This document shows positions 12,468-12,573 of a stretch of 12,573 nt of DNA, one piece after another. The DNA is taken from the NCBI GenBank assembly GCA_946413695.1, contig CAMKLV010000083.1, forward strand, positions 1 to 12,573. Reading direction: 5' to 3'. The notes beneath the pieces were generated by a model. The model was not told the origin of the DNA. It searched no databases and saw nothing but the letters and a program-made list of their open reading frames with translations. How positions within the stretch are numbered: the stretch's first letter is position 1; every line of letters starts with the position of its first letter. The position numbers were made by a program, and so were the translations under genes. Source of the DNA: Firm-04 sp946413695. GTDB taxonomy: Bacteria; Bacillota; Clostridia; Oscillospirales; Ruminococcaceae.

Positions 12468-12508
12468 AAGCCGCTCCTGTTTTCGTAAATGGGAGCGGCT
12501 TTCGTTTT
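12468..12508 (+). terminator. Terminator of the flippase gene (AAGCCGC type)
   Basis: AAGCCGCTCC (12468-12477) pairs with GGAGCGGCTT (12492-12501), followed by TTCGTTTT. It lies beyond repeat copy C, as the 2024 hairpin lies beyond copy B. Confidence 0.9.
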
Positions 12509-12525
12509 GGGCGCACAGCATATCG

Positions 12526-12573
12526 AAAGTTTTGATCAAACTTTTTCAAAAGTTTGCGGGTCAAGGGCAGAGC
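12526..12573. repeat. AT-rich alternating-hairpin repeat fragment at window edge
   Basis: AAAGTTT (12526-12532) can pair with AAACTTT (12538-12544), while CAAACTTTT (12537-12545) can pair with AAAAGTTTG (12548-12556): overlapping, competing stems. A GC-rich tail (GCGGGTCAAGGGCAGAGC) runs off the window. From memory this resembles a repeat spread through related gut Clostridia; I cannot confirm that here. Confidence 0.45.

Overview
The window looks like a chromosomal segment of a moderately high-GC gut-type Clostridia (Ruminococcaceae/Oscillospiraceae-like; this is inference). The evidence is the Firmicutes-style rpsF-ssb-rpsR cluster, an RqcP/YabO-type S4 protein beside MazG and HU, a SpoVB/YabM-type flippase, strong AGGAGG ribosome sites, near-consensus sigma-A promoters and a TPP riboswitch. 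No phage, transposase, CRISPR, tRNA or rRNA gene was seen.

Layout. 1-1113 (minus): a short thiamine operon (promoter, TPP riboswitch, terminator, thiS, thiF) ending in a dispersed repeat. 1114-2080: about 1 kb without a credible protein gene. It holds a TTGACA-17-TATAAT promoter with extended -10 and, about 530 bases later, a strong intrinsic terminator. Together they bound an approximately 556-nt candidate structured non-coding RNA, the most interesting object here. 2085-4825 (minus): a second repeat copy, an NhaC-family antiporter and an overlapping EamA transporter. 4935-5709 (minus): a cytidylate-kinase-like gene with a perfect promoter and a terminator. 5800-7150 (plus): rpsF, ssb and rpsR with a structured leader. 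7184-8706 (minus): mazG, hup and rqcP. 8822-10521 (minus): an unrecognised 181-residue gene followed by trpS. 10522-10774: a MITE-like repeat spacer. 10775-12508 (plus): a SpoVB/YabM-like flippase, a third repeat copy and a terminator. 12526-12573: part of another hairpin repeat.

How it works together. Most of the window is housekeeping: thiamine sulfur-carrier activation, S6/SSB/S18 production, NTP house-cleaning, nucleoid protein, ribosome-associated quality control, Trp-tRNA charging and lipid-linked precursor export. The unusual material is non-coding. It comprises the large RNA candidate, a repeat family that starts at stop codons and lies between gene and terminator in all three visible copies (one hairpin shows two compensatory base-pair changes), and near-identical hairpins predicted at the +1 position of two unrelated mRNAs.
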